Of a stretch of 31,453 nt of DNA, positions 20,201 through 29,200 are shown piece by piece (positions within the stretch are counted from its first letter, which is position 1; each line of letters starts with the position of its first letter). Origin of the DNA: UMGS75 sp963648435 (lineage in GTDB: Bacteria; Bacillota_I; Bacilli_A; ML615J-28; CAG-313); the NCBI GenBank assembly GCA_963648435.1, contig CAVJDT010000021.1, positions 1 through 31,453 of the forward strand. The letters are read 5' to 3'. The notes under the pieces were generated by a model. It ran no database searches, was not told the DNA's origin, and saw only the letters and a program-made list of their open reading frames with translations. Position numbers and translations under genes: made by a program.

Positions 20201-23200
20201 CTTACATTGAAATTCATCATTGGTGTTACATAATTTAAGCCAAAGCTTACCCAATTAGCTCTTTCAATAGTAAATAAGTTAAGATTTTCAAGTTCACTTA
20301 CGATATCTCTTACATAACTTAATTCAATAGGGGAAATATCTCCTCTCTTTAGGTACTCAAGTGCGCCAAAGTCACGTGCACTCTTAGCCATTCTTATAAG
20401 TGTAGAAATATCTTTTACTAGTAAGTCACTTGTATATACATCGTTTATAAATGTAATGTCATAATTCATTTCATCTAGTTTGCTTGTTCCAAATTCTAAG
20501 AAGTATGGATATACGGCTTTAACGATGTAAGTACTTAATACTTTAGTCATAATGCTTTCTACTAAATTTAAGTTTTCATCACTTACTACTTCTAATTCTA
20601 GGTATCTTTGTTTGCTTATAAAGTTCTTAGCATCTTTTATGCGTTTTATATTAAGTTTTTCAACTAATTCGCAGATTGTTTTAACTGCTTCTCTTAATGT
20701 TTGATTATCTTCTAACCAATTAGCTTCTGATAATCCTTCAAAGTCAGATGCAGTGATTTCAGTTCCTATCATTTCTGATAGCATACCAAAGCCAAAGCCC
20801 ATCCAGTCTGCTCTTAATTTATTGAAGACATTTAGATCTTCAACAGCCATAATGATATCTTCTAAGTAGCTTGATTTAATAGTTTGAAGTGAAACATCTG
20901 TAATAATATTAGCAGCGCCAAAAGCTACAGCATCTCTTAAAATTCGTACCACTGTTCTTAAATCTTCTACTAATTCATCACCGGTAAACATATTATTTGT
21001 AAACGCATCATTTAGGAATTCAAGTTTTTCCATTTTTACTTGGTCAAGACCCCATTCTCCAACGATTGGTAATACAGTTTTTAATAATGATAAATTAATT
21101 AAATCATCAACCATATTAACTACATCAGTTAATACTTTATCGTTAATTAATTCTTTGCTTGTATATCTTTTATCATTGATAAAGTCTTTAATGTCACCAT
21201 AAGTTTCAAGATTCAAATCATTTAATACTTTGTCTGCATCTTTAACTACTTGGATTAATACTTGAATGTCATTATCAATTGCAGGGGTATTTAATTCTTC
21301 TACGGTTACAACACCATCCATTGAAAGCACTTCAAATGCTTTGTTAATGCCAAGTGCAAACCATTCAGCTCTTGCAATATTTAAAGTTTCTAATGTATCT
21401 AATTGTTCAAGAATTGTTACTACATAACTTAAATCAATCTCATTGATTGTCTTAGTATCGTAGATTTCTAATGCGCCAAAGTCAAGAGCGGCTTTTGCGA
21501 TTGTAACTAAATTATCAACATCATTCTTTAATATTTCACAAGTTAATATACCATCTACAAATGATACATCATATCCTAATTCATCAGCTTTAGTTATACC
21601 AAAACTTAGAATATTAGGGAATAATGTTTCAAATACTTTGATTGATAAGGCGTTTGTTAATAATTTGCCTACTGAATCAATATTTGTATTATTAATAATT
21701 TTTTCAGTTAATAATTCATCTCTTAAATCATTTTTTACATAATCTAAGATTTGTTTATATGATGTGAGGTTATTATTTTCTAGGATTTCTCCAATTACAT
21801 CAACTATAACTTGAAGTGACTTGTTATCATGTAACCAATCTTCTTTTGCAAATAAAGCAAATTCACTAGTTGTTACTTCAAAGTCCATCATTGGTGCTAC
21901 ATAATTTAGGCCAAGTGCTAACCATTCAGCTCTAAATAATGTGAATAATTTAAGGTTTTCAAGTTCAGCTATAATTGACTTAATGTATTCAACATTAATA
22001 TCAGTTATATCTTGTTCTTTTGCAAATTGTAAAGCTCCAAAATCAAGAGCATATTTAGCCATATTGATTAAAGTTGGGATATCATTTTCTGCAAGTTCAG
22101 CATTTGTATATGAATCCTTAAGGAATGAAATATCCTTGTCCATTTTATCTGCTGCCATATCAATTGCATAATCAATTAGTTGTGGGAAAATAGCTTTTAC
22201 AATATTTGTGCCTACTAATTTCGTTAATATAGTTTGAACATATTGAAGGTTTGTATCATTATAAGTTTCTTTATCATAGTAAGCTTCATCATTTACAAAT
22301 GTAGTAGCATCACTTATACATCTTATATCTAAGCTTTCAGCCAAACTACATGCGGTTCTGATAACTTCTTTAAATGCTTCTTGGTCACTTAAAATTCCTT
22401 CAAAATCTTCTGCACTAACTTCTACATCAATTGCTTTTAGTGCAAGGCCTAAGCCGTAGCTTAACCAATCAGCTTTAAGCTTCATGTATACATTTAAGTT
22501 ATAGATATCATCTACAATATTTTCTAAATAAATAGAATTAATTGTTTGAAGTTTAATATTGAAAATAACATCAGATACACCAAAATCAATTAAGTTTTCA
22601 ATAATGCTTACAACAGTTCTAATATCAGATACTAGTTCTGCACCACTAAATAGCTTATTGTCAAATGCATTGCCAAGGAATTCTAATCCTTCAACATCTA
22701 TTTGTTGCATTCCCCATTCAGCTAATGTAGGTAAAACTACTTCTAATAAAGAAATGTTTGTTAAATCTGTTAATGTCTTAGCGATACTATTTAATGTAAG
22801 TTCATCATAGTAGTCACCATCCATATATTCTTTATCATTTATGAAGTCTACGATATCATCTGTAGAAACAAAGTGTGCATTATATAATACTGCATCAAGA
22901 TCTCTAATTACTATCGCAAGATTAGTGAATAGACCTTCTGCTTGTGAACTTGTAATTAAATCAACTTCTTCATCTATATCTAACATCTTATATACTTCGT
23001 TTATGATAACTGTTAGACATTGTTCTTTAGATATAGCATAAACTTTTAAGTTTTCTAGACTTTCTACTGCTTCCGCAATAAGTTCTAGATTAATTTCTTC
23101 AATACTATTGTAACAGTAATAATCAAGAGCACCAAAGGCAACTACATTTCTTAATACGCCTAATAGTAATTGAATGTCTTCTTTCATGTCTTTACCGACA

Positions 23201-26200
23201 TATTTTTCACGTTGAATTGCATCTTCTATGAATTCAACATCAGGTAAATCAGTCTTTCCAATAACATATGTATTTAAAGCATATGAAGCAACCTTTGTTA
23301 AGATTGGATCAAGAACATTGAAACCAAACACTTTTTCAATGATGTCAATAATTGCATATGCATTATCAGAATGAATATATTGAGCAGGGTTTTCTAAATA
23401 TTCTTTATCAGTAATAAAATCAAGAATATTTTGAACAGTATCAAAATTATTGTCTTTAATTAAGCTATCAATATTTCTAATGATTTCTCTTAGAGCTTCA
23501 AAATCAGCACTCCACATATCATCAGTCATATATGCAAAATCATCCACACTAATTTCATCATCAGCTTTCAAGATGTTAGCTACAACATTAAATGCGATTG
23601 TAGCCCAATCTTTATAGCTAATTGTTAAAACATTTAATGTTTCAATTTTACTAATAATATTTACAACTTTTTCTAATTTAAGTTCAAAGTCGTAATCTTT
23701 ATCCATTACTTTGTTATAGATGACATTTGCATCCATATCAATTACTTCATCGATAATATCAAAAATTGTAATAATATCTGATGTTATCTTTTCACCTGTA
23801 AGTGTTCCACTATTAAGTGCTTTCACAATGAATACAGGATAATATTCTAGTGGAACATAATCTATACCAAATTTTACTATTTTTGGTAATACTACTTGTA
23901 AATATTCAATTTCGAATATTGGTCTAACCATCGCAGTAACGGCTTTAGCAAGTTCATTAAAGTTGTCTAAAGTTGTTAAATCTAATGGTGTAGAAGCATA
24001 TTGTTTAGCAACTTCAATAATATTAACAAGACTATTTAATGGAGTACCATCAATTTCTTGAGCTATAAGATTATTGCCTTTTGTTAATACTTCTGTTAAT
24101 TTTTCAACTGATTGTGCTACATTTACATCACCAAAGTCTGCTGCTTCAAATGTCAAATCAACATCAAACATATCTGTTACCACATTGGCAATTAGTGCTA
24201 GCCATTCACCAGCTTGTCGTTCAAATACTGAGATTTCTGATAATGCTTGAATTGCATCTGCTAATATTGTTAAATCAATATTTTCAATATCTTCTGTATC
24301 TAAGTATTCTAATGCTCCAAAGTTGTATAATGCAACTGCGATATCTGCTAGTTTTTCAACTATGTTGCCTAAATCTTTTGAACTAATATTTAAATCTACT
24401 GTATCAATTGTTAGGCTTTCTTTATCAATCTTAACATTCTTAATGATTTCAATATCTAATTCTTCTATCTTTTCAAAGCCAAACTTAATTGCATCAGGAA
24501 GTACTACTCCTATACCATTCATTTCAACGACATGTTGTACAAATGCTAAGGCATTTCTTATTAGACTTTCTGTTACAAATGAGTAATCTTTGTCTTTAAT
24601 ACTGTCTATTATATCTAAAGCATTTTCCACGGAAATACCATTTCTTAATACTTCGTTAATGGTTGTTGCTAGACTTGATGCGGCTTGTTTTGCACTTGCT
24701 TTATCTTCTTCCCAATTGATTCCTGCGAAGTCTTTTGCTTCATATATTCTTCCTAAATCAATTGATGCATAGTCTAATGCGGTATTAACTGCGTATGCCA
24801 TGATATCTGCTTTAAATTGTTTAACAATATTTAATTTTACAAATTTATCAATGATTGCTTCTAGACTACTACTATCAATACTTGCGATTGGTGTGTAATC
24901 ATATTCTAACATTTCTCTTGCAATTTCTATTGCATTTAAGTCTACAATATTCTTTACTATGTCAAGGATACCATTGATATCGTTTGCCATCATTTCTCCA
25001 GTGTATTCTTCTGTATTTATTGCTTTAACAACGAATACTAAATAGAATTCTAGTGGAACATACTCATAACTATATTTTGCTATTTTTGGTAATACTGCTT
25101 GTAGATATTCAATTTCAAATATTGGTTTAATTGCATCTATAGCGTTATTGATTACATCATTAATGTTAGCTCTTGTGATTAATTCTTCTTGATCAAAGTT
25201 TTGAACTAAATCAAGAGTTTCTACTAAACTGCTTAATTCTAAGCCTTTTAATACTTCATTTAAACCACTTAATACTTCTGTTAATTTTTCAACTGATTGT
25301 GCTACATTTACATCACCAAAGTCTGCTGCTTCAAATGTCAAATCAACATCAAACATATCTGTTACCACATTGGCAATTAGTGCTAGCCATTCACCAGCTT
25401 GTCGTTCAAATACTGAGATTTCTGATAATGCTTGAATTGCATCTGCTAATATTGTTAAATCAATATTTTCAATATCTTCTGTATCTAAGTATTCTAATGC
25501 TCCAAAGTTGTATAATGCAACTGCGATATCTGCTAGTTTTTCAACTATGTTGCCTAAATCTTTTGAACTAATATTTAAATCTACTGTATCAATTGTTAGG
25601 CTTTCTTTATCAATCTTAACATTCTTAATGATTTCAATATCTAATTCTTCTATCTTTTCAAAGCCAAACTTAATTGCATCAGGAAGTACTACATTGATTA
25701 TATCCATACTTAGAATGTTAGCTAATGCTAATGAAGCATAATCTATAGCTGCTTCAGTAATTACACCTTTTTCTAAGTATTTTTGTTCTTTAATAAAATC
25801 AGTTATTGTATCAATTGAAATTCCATCTGTGAATAATACTTCTTCTACTGCTTTTACTAAATTTACAAGGCCTACTTTTGCATTTTCTTTGATTGCACCC
25901 CATTTAACGTTGTCAAAGTCAGCTGCAACATATCTTTCTTCAAAGCCGATATTTACTTTATCAAGTACAAAGTTAATAGCAAAGGCTGCCCAATCAGATT
26001 TAACTTGACTTAAAATATTAATTTGTGATAGTTGGTCAACTATATCAGTTATATATTTTTCATCAAATCCTTCATTTATTGGTTGATCATTGTTGTAAAT
26101 TTCAACTGCATGAAGGTTAACTGCGTCAATAATAATGTTTGCAACGCGAATGATATCATTAGCTAGTTGTTCGCTTGTTAATTCAACATCCTTAACGAAT

Positions 26201-29200
26201 GAAATATCATAGCCCATTTCAACTACTTTATCAATACCATAATCTAAGGCGATTGGTAATACAGCACTAACAATGCCAATTTCTGCTACTTCCTTTAAGA
26301 TGTTTGCAACATTAGTAATGTTACTATCACTGATTAAAATTGTTAAATCTTCTAAAGCTTCATCTTTAAAGTTAAATGCAGTTTTAATTGTTGTAGCTTC
26401 ATTATCGCTAAGAATTGCATACGCTAAATCTAAAGCAGCATTCATATGAGCCATATCACTACTTAAATCAACATTTTTGAAGTCTTCAACAGTTACTGAT
26501 AAATCACTTAATGCTTCTACTTTACCAAGTGCATAATTAACACCAGTTGATAATAATTCTTCTACGTGTTTATTTAAGATGTTTAATTCTCCAATAACTG
26601 TTAAAGCATCTTTTGCAACTTCAACAATTTCGGATACATTTGTTTCATCATATTCTGTTGTATCAGGATATAATAAATTATAAACTTCACTATGGTTAGC
26701 AGCACTTCTTAAAATGTTGCTTAATTTACTTAAATCTTCTCTTAATTCAACATCTGTTAAATCTTTTAAGAATTCTAAGTTCATTTCTAGGCTTTCACCT
26801 GCTTTATCTAAAGCATAGTCAAATCCTAAATCTAAAATCTTACCAACTAATTGAGAAGTAGATAATGCTTCTACAACATTAGCAAGACTAACTGAATTTT
26901 TGCTTGTAGCAAGTTCTTTGATAGCATCTGTATCATTAATGTCAAAGTCTAGAACATCTCTTATTGTTACAAATCCACTATCTTTAAGAGCTGTTAAAGC
27001 GTTTGTTACGATTGTTTGAATCATTTGAGATTCAACATCCCAATCTGTAATTTCACTAAAATCAATTGATTTAATATCAATTATGAAATCTTCCGGTAAT
27101 ACTTTGTCAACTGCGAATTTAACTAAGGCTGATTCATAACCTTTGATTAGATTCATGTTGAATAAAGTATCAATTATTTCATTTACTGGGGTAGCTTCAG
27201 GAAGATTGATATTTCCTTCAAATTCATCTTTCCATAATTCAATTATGTCAAGTTGATTTACTGCTAATTCTACAATTGTAAGAATTGATTTAATATCTTC
27301 CATTAATTGACTACCAGTTATATTGCCATTCCAAAAATCTTCAATTGTTTCTGCTTCAACAAGTTGATTAACAACTCCTTGGAAGAAGATTGGAGATAAA
27401 CATTCAAGAGTCTTAAGTTGAACTAATCCTCTTAAAATTTCAATAACCGCATTAGCATTTGTTTCAGTAACAAATGATGATTCTAGGTAATCTTCGTTTT
27501 TAATAAAATCAATTAATTCTTCAGTTGAAGTTAATTCATTATCTTCTAAGAATTTAATGATATTACTGATAACAGTTTTTGCAGTTTCGCCTTCTTCACG
27601 CCACTTGATATCTTTAAATTGTTCAGGAGTAACCTTGTCTAGTTTGATTACATCTTGTAATTTGCCAGCAGCATAATTAATAACCCATGCGAAAACTTCA
27701 TCATCTTTTGATTTAATCATTTCAATGCCTAATAAAGCATCAATGATATTGTATATATTTTGTAGTTTGTCAGTGTAAACAATTGAATCGCCAATAATTA
27801 ATGTTTGGATGTCCATTTCTACTAATTGACCAGCGATAAATACTAAACGTCTAATATCTTTTGCTAATTGTTCGCCAGTAAGATTTTCAATATCTAGAAG
27901 TTCTACTAGTTCTGTAAAGTCTGAAGGTACTAGTTCTTTTCCATAGCGAGCATAAATATTTGGTAATAATGTTACGATTAAATTAGAACCACCTTTTTCT
28001 GTGAAACTACCATCATCGTTGATTTCATAAGTACCAATTATTATTTCTAGACCCTTCATAATGTGTTTGAAATTATTAGGTTCTAGAATGTAGTCAAGAT
28101 CTAAATTTATATTTCCCTCTTGATCGATTAGTTTGAATTCTTCATCAGTTAAAATTGGTGTAATTTCATCAATAAAACTAATTAAGATTTCTTGTTCACC
28201 TGTGTAATCAATATCATTTAATAAACCTTTTTCAACATCTAATAAGCTTGTTGCTTTTAGAATGATACGAATAATACGTCCTTCATATCCTTCAAATAAT
28301 TTAGAATCAAAGATTGTATTGATAATATTTTTAATATCATCAACTTTTTGATATTCTAGTGCTGAAAGACCATCACTTGAAACCTTAAATAATCCTAAGT
28401 TTTGAGCACTCTTGAATGCTTGTACAATCTTGATTATTTCTTCAACAGCTGTACCTGGACCAATTGTATTGATAATATCTTTAATTAGATTATCATCATC
28501 ATATTCATCCGTAATTGGAAGTACATATTTATTAACTGCTGGATTTAATAATTGCATTGTTAATTCTGAATCTACTAATTCTTCAAGTACACTTACTAAA
28601 ATATCAACTGCTGCTTCATCATTTAGTAATGCATCAATATCAGCTGTAAAGTTTTTAGCATCAACAGAATCAAGTTTTGCAAGTTCACCTACTAAATCAA
28701 TTAAATTTTGAATAGTGTGAATTTCACCAACATTTAATTTGCCACTTTCATATACATCATTCCAGTTAACATTGTCAAGAATTGATTTACGATTTTCTGT
28801 GCCATATTCGTAATAGTATAAGTCATTTTCATCAAATAAATCAAATTTCTTGAAAGCTGCTAATAATAAATCATTCTTAGTTTGATCGTCACCTAAAACG
28901 TTTAAAGTAAATATTTTTTCAACTATTACTTTAAGTGCTTCTATTGAAGCAGGTGATGTTAAATCCATTTCTTTAGGATCAAGGCTTAAAGCGTTTAATT
29001 GAGAAATAGCAAGTTTGCCAATTTCTACTAATGATTTAAAATCAGCTTTCCATTCTTCTTGAGTAATTGAAGTAAGATTAATAATATCATTGAATTCTTT
29101 AAACTCACTATCATCACTACCTAAGAATACATCTAATCCTTGTTGTCCTAGAGGAATAATCACTCTACTAAATAGTGACATATCAACTAGTGTGTCTAGG

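Larger units (their letters stand above)
19000..26300 (-). repeat. Central array, about 185-200-aa units, within the giant gene
   Basis: A landmark segment (FGAL or a variant such as LNAI or FGVS, followed about ten residues later by I..I.L.Y...I...L..L) recurs near 26110, 25503, 24930, 24317, 23729, 23135, 22580, 22038, 21477, 20915, 20365, 19813 and 19240. The spacing is about 590-610 bp at the N-terminal side and 540-570 bp further on. Each unit also has [RK]A[ED]W, a DF motif and a W..D.. motif. Units at 22580, 22038 and 21477 match those at 20915, 20365 and 19813 better than their neighbours, so a three-unit block was duplicated. Confidence 0.75.

Noticed and set aside
19000..26300. CRISPR array
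   Set aside because: The repeats are 540-610 bp coding units that diverge from one another, not short exact repeats with unique spacers.
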